Assembly (NCBI GenBank): GCA_030151725.1
Contig: JASLDD010000113.1
Location: 12,593-76,592 of the forward strand
DNA: 64,000 bases
Direction of reading: 5' to 3'
Source: Solirubrobacteraceae bacterium
GTDB taxonomy: Bacteria; Actinomycetota; Thermoleophilia; Solirubrobacterales; Solirubrobacteraceae
Position numbers and translations under genes: made by a program. The notes under the pieces were generated by a model that was not told where the DNA came from, did no database searches, and was given only the letters and a program-made list of their open reading frames with translations. Shown here piece by piece: positions 1 through 8,753 of this stretch (position 1 is its first letter; every line of letters begins with the position of its first letter).

Positions 1-2
1 TC

Positions 3-746
3 GTGCTGCCCCGCAGCCCGATCTCCAGCCGCCCGCCGGCCAACTACGACCTCATCAGCAGGAGCAACTACTTCGACGTATGGCGCAGAGACCGCCCCGC
101 CTCATCTGTGCTCGAACACTTCCCGCTCTCAGACCTGCCCACCGAGCGCACGCCGAAGTACTGCCGCCACGTGGTGGCGCTCGCGCGCAAGGCCGGCCCG
201 AGCGCCCAGATCGCATACGCGCAGGGCTCGACCGTGGCCGTCGTCAACCCCGTCGAAGGCACCCACCCGGACTACTGGAAACTGCTTGGTCCCGGCACGC
301 TTGCGACCTACGGAGCGGGCACCGACGAACTGAAGCTCTCTCTCCCACGCACGCTGCGATACAGCCTGTGGGTACAGGGCTCGATCGGACGCCCACTGAC
401 GGTCTACCTCGACGGCAAGCGCCTCACGAGCATCGGCTACGAAGAGCGCTACCCGGGTCAGTTCCTGCTGCTCACCAAACTCACCATCTCGGCGGGCAAG
501 CACACGCTGAAGATCGTCCGTCCCGGCGGGAGCCTGCATCCCGGCAGCGGCGATCCCTCGCCCGAAACGGTCGGACGCACGCTCGGCGCGATTGTCTTCA
601 GCAGCGAAAGCTCGAACAGCACGCGCGTCCATGTGGCCCCCGCAAGTCGGGCAGCGCAGCTGTGCGCCGCGCACGTGGGTTACCAGTGGCTCGAGCTGCT
701 CAAACCCGGAGCCGCCCCGCCGGACGCGTTGCCCGCCGAAGCCTGA
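3..746 (+). CDS. C-terminal part of an unrecognised envelope protein (5' truncated)
   Basis: The reading frame is open to the left edge, so the GTG at 3 is only the first in-frame start-like codon and the true start lies outside. About 247 codons remain and end in TGA at 744-746. No membrane span is visible in this part. The segments YSLWVQGSIGRPLTVYLDG and LTISAGKHTLKIVRPGG read as a beta-sandwich domain with a carbohydrate-binding look. Domains like this often close large GT-C type membrane proteins in high-GC actinobacteria, and the glycosyltransferases that follow make that plausible, but it is inference. The next gene is convergent and ends 5 bases away. Confidence 0.6.
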   Translation: MLPRSPISSRPPANYDLISRSNYFDVWRRDRPASSVLEHFPLSDLPTERTPKYCRHVVALARKAGPSAQIAYAQGSTVAVVNPVEGTHPDYWKLLGPGTLATYGAGTDELKLSLPRTLRYSLWVQGSIGRPLTVYLDGKRLTSIGYEERYPGQFLLLTKLTISAGKHTLKIVRPGGSLHPGSGDPSPETVGRTLGAIVFSSESSNSTRVHVAPASRAAQLCAAHVGYQWLELLKPGAAPPDALPAEA

Positions 747-751
747 TCGGT

Positions 752-3178
752 TTACGAGGACAGCTCCTCCAGGCGCCGGCGCATCGCCGCCCCGGTCGCC
801 TGCGGCGAGAGCGTGCGCGCGATGTCTGTGGCCGCCTGGGCACCCCGCCGCGCTGCCTCGGCGGGATCGTCGTGCACCTGGCGCATCAGCTGGGCAGCGT
901 GCTCGACGCTCGGATCGGCCCATTCACCCTCGGGGGGATAGATCTCGCATTCAGGTCCCACACGCCCGATCGTGTAGTCGACCAGGTAGCTGTTCTCGAC
1001 GCTCATGAAATCGACATTCCCCGAGTAGCCGGTCGCGATCACGGGCTTGCCGATCGCCATCGCCTCCGCCATCGTCAGACCAAATCCCTCGGCGCGGTGC
1101 AGCGAGACGTAGCAATCGCATGCCCCCATCAGGCCGCCGAGCTCCTCTCGGGTGAGCGAGCGATCGACCACGTGGATGTCGGGGCGCCCATCCGCTGCCC
1201 ACAGCACCTCCTCCTCAGCCAGCGGGCGCAGCGGCGCGTTGATCGTCTTGATCAACAGTTGCGGTCCCTCGCCCGGCTCGAACGCCAGCTTGAACGCCTC
1301 CACGAGCCCGACGGGGTTCTTGCGCTGCACGGTGCTGAGGTAGTCGAACACGAACAGGAACAGAAAGCCCTGCCCGACCCCCAGGCGCAGCGGCTGCGCC
1401 TCGCTCTTCGGTGCCTGCACCGGGGGGGCGAGCGCACGCACTGGCACGGGTGCAACCGCGCCGATGTTCTCGGCCATGAACCGCGAGTAGACCCAGATCT
1501 CATCCACCAGGGCAAACGCCCTCTGCCAGCGCTCGGGCACGCTGTTGGTCTCCCAGCCCCAGATGCCAATCCGCGGGCCCTCGAAGTAGTCCTCGCCCAG
1601 GCGCTCCACGAAGGCGGGGAGCTCGTCGGCATTCACCGCCACGATCTCAAAGCCATGACGGCCGGAGTGCACGAGGTCGTCGAAGTCGTGCCGGCCGTAC
1701 TCGGCTGCGAGGTCAACCGGGAGCGCCAGATGGTGCAGGGGCACGCTCACCGTGCTCACCGGCACGCCGGCCGCGCCCAGCGCCTCCACGTAGCCGCGCG
1801 CAGCCGAACCGAGCCCGAGCGTGTGGGAGAGATAGCCGGTGACGCGCACCGCGAGGGCTCCGTCAGCCGTCGACGCCTTCGCCGTCGCGATCGCCCCAGC
1901 CTCTGCCTCGGGGGCAGCCGGTGATTTCTCCGGCGTGGAGGGGATCCGCGCTGGAGCCGGCACTGACACGCCATCATGCGGCGGCATGAAGCGCTCAGGG
2001 ATTCCGAGCTCATTTCGTCCAAACGCCCAGCACCAGGCGACATAGCCCGGGCCGTCCGCGCCGTCCAGGTCCGGGTATGCGCGCAGGACGTCGGGGCGCT
2101 CGTGCGCCACGCGATAGAAGACGTAGCGGGTGACCCCATGCTCGCCGCCTTCGGGGGCGAGCCCTGCGAGCCAGCGCATGAAGGCTGACGTCCCCTGCTC
2201 TGAGAAGAGATCCTCGAAGCGCTCCCCCAGCGCGAGCGAGCGGGCGTAGAGCGCGCGCAGCGAATCGTCATAGACGGTGCCGTCGGCCAGGCGCCGGCCG
2301 ACGTCTCGACGCAGGTCGGAGTCCTCCCAGCCGGCCCTTCGCAGCTCCTGGGCGTACTCGACGCACAGCTCGCGCAGGACAGGCGAGCGGCTAACACGCA
2401 CACGGCTGGCCAGCGCGCTGAGGCGATGAGGGCGGTCCGGTTCAAAGCCAGGCAGGTTCATGAAGCGCGCCGGCCGCCCGTCGACCACGACGCCTTCGGG
2501 GGCGCGCCCGAGCGAGCGCTCGTGGAGGTTCCACATGCTCAGGTTGCAGCCAGGCTCGTCCAGCATCGCGGTCGCGAAACGCGCCGGGGCCAGCTCGAGC
2601 AGGCGTCCCAGCCATGGTCGATCCTCCGGCCGCGCGCCCACGTGTGTGCCGTCCAGCGAGCCGATCGTCGCTTCCACGTGGGCCGCCCACCACTCCAGGA
2701 AGCCTCCGGCCGCGGCGCTGCCGTCGACCCCGATGATCGTCTCGTCGATGCGCCCTGCCCGTTCCAACTGCGTGGGCGTAGGAGCGAGACCGTCGTCAGG
2801 CACGTCTGAGCTCGTGCGTGGCGCCAGCAGGACGGGACGCTCCCGCAACGCGCTCTCGACGAGCTCCAGCGGGCCGAGCACCCACGCGCTCGCCGGGAGA
2901 TGCAGGAGCGAGCCGGGGGTGTGCGACATGAAGCTCCGCAGCACGTGCGGCGCGAGCAGCGCGACCAGATCTGCCTCCTCATGGCGCGCGATCAGCCGCT
3001 CGACGTCGATGTCCAGCTCCTCGGCCGCAGAGCGCACAGGCATCTCCTCCTCGACCAAGTCGCGCCCGCCGATGAGCACCACGTCGTACGACCACTCGGG
3101 CTGATGTCGGCGCACAGAGCGCGAGAGCACTCGAGCCTCAGGCAGCATCGCGGGAGTTGCAAGCGTGAGCAGCTGCAT
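752..3178 (-). CDS. Two-domain glycosyltransferase (GT-A-like N-terminus plus GT4 C-terminus)
   Basis: 808 residues. Residues 1-240 look like a nucleotide-sugar transferase domain (N-terminal LLTLATPAMLPEARVLSRS, and NLSMWNLHER near 212-221). A Pro/Ala-rich linker lies around 405-440. From about 443 to the end is a GT-B fold of GT4 type: the acceptor-side motif GYLSHTLGLGSAARGY, and the donor-side EGFGLTMAEAMAIGKPVIA near 715, whose E-x7-E pattern binds the nucleotide-sugar phosphates. It probably adds one or two sugars to a cell-surface polysaccharide at the cytoplasmic face. The ATG at 3178 shares one base with the TGA of the upstream methyltransferase (TGATG), so the two are probably co-translated. 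Donor and acceptor cannot be told from sequence. Confidence 0.85.
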   Translation of the reverse strand: MQLLTLATPAMLPEARVLSRSVRRHQPEWSYDVVLIGGRDLVEEEMPVRSAAEELDIDVERLIARHEEADLVALLAPHVLRSFMSHTPGSLLHLPASAWVLGPLELVESALRERPVLLAPRTSSDVPDDGLAPTPTQLERAGRIDETIIGVDGSAAAGGFLEWWAAHVEATIGSLDGTHVGARPEDRPWLGRLLELAPARFATAMLDEPGCNLSMWNLHERSLGRAPEGVVVDGRPARFMNLPGFEPDRPHRLSALASRVRVSRSPVLRELCVEYAQELRRAGWEDSDLRRDVGRRLADGTVYDDSLRALYARSLALGERFEDLFSEQGTSAFMRWLAGLAPEGGEHGVTRYVFYRVAHERPDVLRAYPDLDGADGPGYVAWCWAFGRNELGIPERFMPPHDGVSVPAPARIPSTPEKSPAAPEAEAGAIATAKASTADGALAVRVTGYLSHTLGLGSAARGYVEALGAAGVPVSTVSVPLHHLALPVDLAAEYGRHDFDDLVHSGRHGFEIVAVNADELPAFVERLGEDYFEGPRIGIWGWETNSVPERWQRAFALVDEIWVYSRFMAENIGAVAPVPVRALAPPVQAPKSEAQPLRLGVGQGFLFLFVFDYLSTVQRKNPVGLVEAFKLAFEPGEGPQLLIKTINAPLRPLAEEEVLWAADGRPDIHVVDRSLTREELGGLMGACDCYVSLHRAEGFGLTMAEAMAIGKPVIATGYSGNVDFMSVENSYLVDYTIGRVGPECEIYPPEGEWADPSVEHAAQLMRQVHDDPAEAARRGAQAATDIARTLSPQATGAAMRRRLEELSS

Positions 3179-4194
3179 CAGCGGGGTGCCTGCGCGGACG
3201 CAGTGGCGACGACCGCATAGGCGGGGGCCTTGAAGCGGGCGCGCTCGAAGCTGTCGAACGTCGGAGCAAACACATAGGCCGACTCAAAGCCCGCGATCGC
3301 GCAGGTGGCGAGCGCGACCTCGGGGAAGATCGGGTGCTGGTGTGTCAGGTCGACCCAGAAGGTCTTCAGCGAGGAGATCCGATGGGGGTTGACGGTCTCG
3401 GCGATGAACAGGCCGCCCGGCCGCAGCTTGCGCAATGAGAGCGCGAGCATGCGCTGCAGCTCTGCGTAGGGCAGATGCTCGATCACCTGCGCGCAGAAGA
3501 CCGTGCCGAGGCTCCCGTCCTGCAGGCCCTCCAGGTGCGCGTTGCCATCGCCCAGCGCGACCTGCAGGCCGAGCGCGATGCAGCGGGCGACCATGCCGGG
3601 GTCCGTATCAACACCTGCGGATGCGATGCCCTCGCTCGCAAGCATGCCGAGGAACTCCCCGCGTCCACAGCCCACGTCGAGGACCGGCGCGTGCTCGCGC
3701 ACGAGCTCCAGATACGGGCGCTGCGCCTCGAGTACGCGCTCTGCCGGCCCGCGAAAGAGGTCCTCGAAGGCGGCATAGTCGGAGTCGGCGGAGCCCCGGG
3801 GTGTGCGATACCCGAGCGCCTCGCCCACGGGCGAGGACATGATCTCGAACGGGCTGTCGGCCATATAGGGGATCGCATACAGCTCAGCCGCGATCGGCTC
3901 GACGGTCTGGCGTGCCCAGGAGGCTGTGGCGTCGGCATCGCTGACCCCTCGTCGCAGCGACTCGGTGCTCAGCACGAGCTCGCGCACAAAGCTCTCGAGG
4001 CGCTCGATCTGCTCGGTGTGACGCTCGCCGATGCGCTCGAGCTCTGCCTCAAGGCGAGCGACAGCGCCCTGGAGAGCCGCTTCGCGGGCGCGTTGACGGG
4101 CATAGGGACGCGCCAGGCGCGCAAGCGCTCTGCGAGCGAGCGCTCCGAAGCGCCCGCGGGAGGCCTGTGGTCCGGCGGCTGCCTGTTTGGTCAT
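3178..4194 (-). CDS. SAM-dependent methyltransferase with N-terminal coiled coil
   Basis: 338 residues. Residues 35-80 are charged and heptad-like (coiled coil). A class I methyltransferase domain follows, with the SAM motif VLDVGCGRGEFLGML near 171-185, an acidic residue after the second strand (AGVDTDPG), and a later motif LRKLRPGGLFIAETVNPH. The fold and the genes around it suggest methylation of a glycan or lipid-linked sugar, for example chain capping before export. Coiled-coil methyltransferases that act as chain-length regulators in ABC-type O-antigen systems (WbdD-like) are a loose precedent only. It is the first gene of a leftward pair and diverges from the glycosyltransferase gene starting at 4298. 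Confidence 0.8.
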   Translation of the reverse strand: MTKQAAAGPQASRGRFGALARRALARLARPYARQRAREAALQGAVARLEAELERIGERHTEQIERLESFVRELVLSTESLRRGVSDADATASWARQTVEPIAAELYAIPYMADSPFEIMSSPVGEALGYRTPRGSADSDYAAFEDLFRGPAERVLEAQRPYLELVREHAPVLDVGCGRGEFLGMLASEGIASAGVDTDPGMVARCIALGLQVALGDGNAHLEGLQDGSLGTVFCAQVIEHLPYAELQRMLALSLRKLRPGGLFIAETVNPHRISSLKTFWVDLTHQHPIFPEVALATCAIAGFESAYVFAPTFDSFERARFKAPAYAVVATASAQAPR

Positions 4195-4297
4195 TGCTCG
4201 TGGTCGGCGGTCATCGGGGGGCGCTGGCGCGGATTATCGCCCAATGTTGCGGGCGGCCGCGCGACTGCTCTAGGCTGCCAGCTCCGTCGGCCAGGAT

Positions 4298-6469
4298 GTG
4301 ATGCGCGTGAACGAGCTGCCCCAGACGAGCCAAGCGCAGATGCGGGGAAGCGTCTGCGTGCTGATCGCAGCGCCCGCATCCGATGGGGCTACGAAGCGCT
4401 GCCTGGAGTCTGTGCGCGCCCAAACGCCTCCCGAGGTGCAGACCTTCGTCGTGGAGCCAACGCCCGACGCCCTCAATGCCGCAATCGAGCATTTGGCGGC
4501 GGCGGATCTCGTGATCCTGGCGCCTGCCTGCCGCGTCCCGCAGGGCTGGCTCGAGCGCCTGCACGCTGCGGCCTACGCCGACACCAATACCGCCACCGCG
4601 AGCGCGCTCGCCGACTTCGCCACCCCGCTTGCGCTATCCGAGGAGGCTCACACGCCTGAGGGCTTTGCCGGCCGTTCACAAGCCGTAGCCGAACGCGCAC
4701 AGCCACTGCGCCCGCGCCTGCGCCGCGCGGTGGGGCCATGCATCTACGTGCGTCGCGACGCACTGGAGCTCGTGGGAGGGCTCGACAAGGAGCTCGACCT
4801 GGAGCCGGCGCTCGGGATCGACTTCCCCCAGCGCTGCCTGCTCTCGGGGCTCGGCCACGTGGCCGCCGACGATGTGCTCGTGGAGACGCTCCGCCCCGCG
4901 CCGAGCAAAGGGGACTCACCCGAGCTGCCTGCGATGCTGCTCGAGCGCTACCCCTACCTCGAGGCCCACCCCCCCGCGCTCGCGGAGTCCGCCGTGCTCG
5001 ACGATGTTCTGCACACCACCGCGCCAGCGCAGCCGTGGGTCACGATCGATGCGCGCGCTCTCGACGGCGCGGTCACAGGCACGCAGGTGCACATCGTCGA
5101 GCTGATCCGCGCGCTGGCCCATACGGGCGCCCTGCGCTTGCGCGTGCTCGTGCGTACCAGGCGAATCGACCCCGCGACGCTGGCCCTCCTGCGCGAGCTG
5201 CCCCAGACCGAGATCCTGGCCGAGGAGCAGCTGACGCCCTCCACACCACGCAGCGCCATCTTCCATCGCCCCCAGCAGGCGTTTGCGGCGGAGGACGTCG
5301 CGCTCGCAGTCGCCCTGGGCGAGCGACTTGTGCTCAGCCAGCTCGACCTCATCGCTTACCGCAATCCGAGCTACTTCCCTGACCGGGAGGCGTGGGATGA
5401 CTACCGCCTGGCCTCTCGCCACGGGCTCGCGACGGCGGAGCGGGTAGTTGTCTTCTCAGAGCACACCGCGCGCGAGCTGCTCGGAGACGCACTGGTCACG
5501 GAGTCGCGCATCAGGGTCGTGCCCCCGGGCCTGGATCACAGCTCAGCGGTCGACGAGCAGCGCCCCGAGGAGCTCGACGACGAGCAGGAGGAGGCACTCC
5601 GCGACGGATTCCTCCTCTGCCTAGGCACTGACTTTCGTCACAAGAATCGGCTGTTCGCGCTGCGCCTGCTGGCCTCGCTGCGTCGCGATCTGGGCTGGCC
5701 TGGCCGGCTGGTGCTCGCGGGAACGCATATCCCCCACGGCTCTTCGGCGGAGCTCGAGCAGGCCTACCTGCAGACCAATCGGGATGTGCAGGAAGCGGTG
5801 CTGAGCGTGGGCGCGGTCGATGAGCGAGAGAAGGCCTGGCTGATGGCTCGCACGAGCGCCGTGGTTTACCCGTCGGCGTATGAGGGCTTTGGCCTCGTCC
5901 CCTTCGAGTCTGCCCTGGCCGGCGTCCCGTGCCTGTTCGCCGCTCAGTCCTCGCTTGCGCAGGCCGCACCGCAGGCGACCGCCACGATCCTCCCCTGGGA
6001 TCCCGAGGCGAGCGCCGCGGCCGCGTACGTGCTGCTGAACGACGCCGATGCTCGCGCGCGGCACGTGAGCGCACTCGCAGAGGCGGCAGGCGCGTTGACG
6101 TGGAGCGGCGCGGCGGACAGCTTGGTCGAGATCTATCGCGACGCCGCAACGGCGCCGACCCGCGAGGCTGCTGTGCTCGGGCGCGATGCCGTGCAGCGCG
6201 AACGCCGCCTCACAGAAGCTCACGAGGTGGTGGTACGCCGCCTGATCGGCGAGCGCGCTCACGCGCAGCGCATGTATGACGAGCTGAACGCCGAGGTCGG
6301 CGACGGGCTGAGCCTGATCGGCCCAAATGGCACGCTGCCCGAGAACGCGCAGCGTGCGTTGCTGACGATCAGCGCGCATCCGCAGCTCAGAGGAGCGCTC
6401 TTCGGCGCGCTTTCGCGGGTTTTCCTCATAGGACGAGCCCTCGGACGCTTGGTAGGTCGAGGGCGTTAG
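4298..6469 (+). CDS. GT2-GT4 fusion glycosyltransferase
   Basis: 723 residues. Residues 20-190 resemble a GT2 (GT-A) domain: CVLIAAPASDGATKRCLESV and LVILAPACRVPQGWLE, where the usual acidic DxD is weak. From about 250 to 640 is a GT4 GT-B domain: TIDARALDGAVTGTQVHIVE at its start, the typical internal CLGTDFRHKNRLFALRLL, and the donor-binding YEGFGLVPFESALAGVPCLF. The start can be GTG 4298 or the adjacent ATG 4301, with CCAGG just upstream. It opens a rightward run followed by the Wzt/Wzm exporter, so it probably extends the exported glycan. The weak metal-binding motif means the GT2 half might be inactive. Confidence 0.82.
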   Translation: MMRVNELPQTSQAQMRGSVCVLIAAPASDGATKRCLESVRAQTPPEVQTFVVEPTPDALNAAIEHLAAADLVILAPACRVPQGWLERLHAAAYADTNTATASALADFATPLALSEEAHTPEGFAGRSQAVAERAQPLRPRLRRAVGPCIYVRRDALELVGGLDKELDLEPALGIDFPQRCLLSGLGHVAADDVLVETLRPAPSKGDSPELPAMLLERYPYLEAHPPALAESAVLDDVLHTTAPAQPWVTIDARALDGAVTGTQVHIVELIRALAHTGALRLRVLVRTRRIDPATLALLRELPQTEILAEEQLTPSTPRSAIFHRPQQAFAAEDVALAVALGERLVLSQLDLIAYRNPSYFPDREAWDDYRLASRHGLATAERVVVFSEHTARELLGDALVTESRIRVVPPGLDHSSAVDEQRPEELDDEQEEALRDGFLLCLGTDFRHKNRLFALRLLASLRRDLGWPGRLVLAGTHIPHGSSAELEQAYLQTNRDVQEAVLSVGAVDEREKAWLMARTSAVVYPSAYEGFGLVPFESALAGVPCLFAAQSSLAQAAPQATATILPWDPEASAAAAYVLLNDADARARHVSALAEAAGALTWSGAADSLVEIYRDAATAPTREAAVLGRDAVQRERRLTEAHEVVVRRLIGERAHAQRMYDELNAEVGDGLSLIGPNGTLPENAQRALLTISAHPQLRGALFGALSRVFLIGRALGRLVGRGR

Positions 6470-6513
6470 AGCCCCTCACCGCCTGACCTGCCTGCCCCCC
6501 GCTATACCCTCCA

Positions 6514-7794
6514 ATGACCTTGGCCGCCGAGCAGACAGCCGTTCCCGGACGCCCCGCGCTCGCCGCGCAGGGCGTACACAAGCGCTTCAAGATCCCTGAG
6601 GAGCGCAGCCACACGCTCAAGGAGCGGGCGCTTCATCCCCTGCGCCGCTCACGCCACGAGTCGCTGTATGCGCTCAAGGACATCTCCTTCGCGGTGGCGC
6701 CCGGAGAGTTCTTTGGGATCGTCGGGCGCAACGGCAGCGGCAAGAGCACCCTCCTGAAGTGCCTGGCCGGGATCTACGGCACCGACGAGGGGCAGATCTG
6801 GTGCAACGGACGGATGTCCACGTTCATCGAGCTCGGCGTGGGCTTCAACCCCGACCTCGCCGCCTACGACAACGTGGCGCTCAACGGGATCATGCTCGGC
6901 CTCTCCCCCAAGGAGGCGCGGGCGCGCTATGAGCGCGTGATCGAGTTCGCCGAGCTCGAGGAGTTCCAGGACCTCAAGCTCAAGAACTACTCCTCGGGCA
7001 TGCACGTGCGGCTCGCATTCTCGGTCGCGATCCAGGTCGACGCCGACATCCTGCTGATCGACGAGGTGCTCGCGGTCGGGGACGCGGCTTTCCAGCAGAA
7101 GTGCTTCGACGTGTTCAACCGCATGCGCGAGGAAGGCCGCACGATCGTGTTCGTCACCCACGACATGGGCGCCGTGACCCGCTTCTGCCACCGCGCGATG
7201 CTGCTCGAGCGCGGCGAGATGGTCACCATCGGCGACCCCCGCGACGTGGCCGACCGCTACCTCGAGATCGCCTTTGGGCGCGCCGTCGGCTACGAAGACG
7301 CCGACGTGGGTACAGCCCGCATGGGCGACGGCGCTGCACGAGTAAGCGATGTGTGGCTGGGTGACGATCGCAATGAACGCCTGGCTATTGCCCCACAATC
7401 CGAGCCGCTCACGTTGAAGACGCTCGTGACATTCAACTCCCACGTGCTCGACCCCGCCGTCAGCCTCACGCTGCTCAACGAGCATCGCCAGCCGGTCGTC
7501 GTGGCAACCACCGCCAAAGAGCAGGAGGAGACCGGCGGCTTCCAGGCGGGGGAGCAGGCCGTGTTCGCATTCTCCTTCCACAACATGCTCGCGCCTGGGC
7601 GCTATCACACGGTGCTCACGATCACCCACCGCGGTGAGGGCCTCGACGTGATCGACCGCTTCGCCGGTGGGCTCTCCTTCGTCGTCTCGGGAATGTCCAT
7701 CAGCGGCGGGATGGTCGAGATCCCAGTCCAAACGGACGTAACTCGGATAGATGTGTCCTCGCCCGAGGCGCAGCCCACGGGCGGCTCACGGTGA
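6514..7794 (+). CDS. wzt: Polysaccharide ABC transporter ATP-binding protein (Wzt type)
   Basis: 426 residues. The nucleotide-binding domain has Walker A GRNGSGKST at 71-79, signature NYSSGM at 158-163 and Walker B ILLIDE at 179-184. The form VRLAFSVAIQ after the signature and the later VGDAAFQQKC are typical of the Wzt/TagH branch of O-antigen and teichoic-acid exporters. Residues about 265-420 form a C-terminal beta-rich domain; in Wzt proteins this domain recognises the modified end of the glycan before export. The stop overlaps the GTG of the permease gene by four bases, so the two are translationally coupled. The protein should power export of an undecaprenyl-linked polysaccharide across the cytoplasmic membrane. 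Confidence 0.92.
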   Translation: MTLAAEQTAVPGRPALAAQGVHKRFKIPEERSHTLKERALHPLRRSRHESLYALKDISFAVAPGEFFGIVGRNGSGKSTLLKCLAGIYGTDEGQIWCNGRMSTFIELGVGFNPDLAAYDNVALNGIMLGLSPKEARARYERVIEFAELEEFQDLKLKNYSSGMHVRLAFSVAIQVDADILLIDEVLAVGDAAFQQKCFDVFNRMREEGRTIVFVTHDMGAVTRFCHRAMLLERGEMVTIGDPRDVADRYLEIAFGRAVGYEDADVGTARMGDGAARVSDVWLGDDRNERLAIAPQSEPLTLKTLVTFNSHVLDPAVSLTLLNEHRQPVVVATTAKEQEETGGFQAGEQAVFAFSFHNMLAPGRYHTVLTITHRGEGLDVIDRFAGGLSFVVSGMSISGGMVEIPVQTDVTRIDVSSPEAQPTGGSR

Positions 7795-8702
7795 GCAGCT
7801 CGCCAACCACACTAGGCCCCTTGGGAGAGGCCGCGATCTCGCGTGAGCAGCTCGGTAAGCCGATCCGTGGACCCCGGGCCCTTGACGACAGCTGGCGGCG
7901 CTTCTGGCACCTCGCCTACAACATCGCGCGCAGCGAATTCAAACTCAAGTTCTTCGGATCGGCGCTCGGCTACCTGTGGCAGGTCATGCGCCCGCTGCTG
8001 CTGTTCGGCGTTTTGTATGTGTTCTTCACGAAGGTCTCAAACCCCAACGTCGTGCAGAAGGGCGATAAGTACTACGGCGCCCAGCTGCTGGGATCTGTCG
8101 TGCTCTTCAGCTTCTTCGCCGAGGCGACGCAGGGCGCCGTTCGCAGCGTGGTCGATCGCGAGACGCTCGTGCGCAAGATCCAGTTCCCGCGGCTTGTGAT
8201 CCCCGTCTCGGTGGTCCTGTTGGCGCTGTTCAACCTGGGCCTCAACCTGATCGTGGTGTTGATCTTCGCGCTCGCTTCGGGCGTGCGTCCAATGCTCAGC
8301 TGGCTCGAGCTGCCGCTGATCGTTGCGATGCTCGCGGCCATGGCGATGGGTGTCGCGATGCTGCTGTCGGCGCTGTTCGTGCGCTTTCGCGACATCCAGC
8401 CGATCTGGGACGTCGTCTCGCAGATCCTCTTCTACGCCTCCCCGGTGATCATCTCGATCGAGACCGTGCGCGAAAAACTCCTGCACCATCAGTTCCTGAT
8501 GCACCTCTACACGCTGAATCCGCTCGTGGCCGTCTTCCAGCAGTTCCGCCACGCGATGATCTTTCACGGCACGCTCAGCGCGGGGCAAGCGATGGGAAGC
8601 TGGCTTGCCTTGCTCGAGCCCCTAGCCCTCGCCGCGGTCATCTTCGTCCTCGGGTTCTGGGTCTTCAACCGCGAAGCCCCCCACATCGCCGAGGACCTCT
8701 AG
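7791..8702 (+). CDS. wzm: Polysaccharide ABC transporter permease (Wzm type)
   Basis: 303 residues with about six hydrophobic segments, matching the ABC-2 permease family. The N-terminus carries the family hallmark before the first span (ARSEFKLKFFGSALGYLWQV), and DIQPIWDVVSQILFYASPVI lies in the middle. It forms the channel with the ATPase encoded just upstream. The GTG at 7791 lies in a GTGA overlap with the wzt stop. A weak hairpin (GGGC...GCCC) follows near 8717, but the next gene starts only about 50 bases later, so read-through is likely. Confidence 0.92.
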   Translation: MSSSPTTLGPLGEAAISREQLGKPIRGPRALDDSWRRFWHLAYNIARSEFKLKFFGSALGYLWQVMRPLLLFGVLYVFFTKVSNPNVVQKGDKYYGAQLLGSVVLFSFFAEATQGAVRSVVDRETLVRKIQFPRLVIPVSVVLLALFNLGLNLIVVLIFALASGVRPMLSWLELPLIVAMLAAMAMGVAMLLSALFVRFRDIQPIWDVVSQILFYASPVIISIETVREKLLHHQFLMHLYTLNPLVAVFQQFRHAMIFHGTLSAGQAMGSWLALLEPLALAAVIFVLGFWVFNREAPHIAEDL

Positions 8703-8753
8703 CAAGTCGAACTGTTGGGGCTTGTTGCCCGAGCAGACCTATAAGGTGCCGCG

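Noticed and set aside
80..1924. Long rightward open frame of 614 codons
   Set aside because: Arg/His/Ala-rich antisense frame over the real glycosyltransferase genes; no domain motifs.
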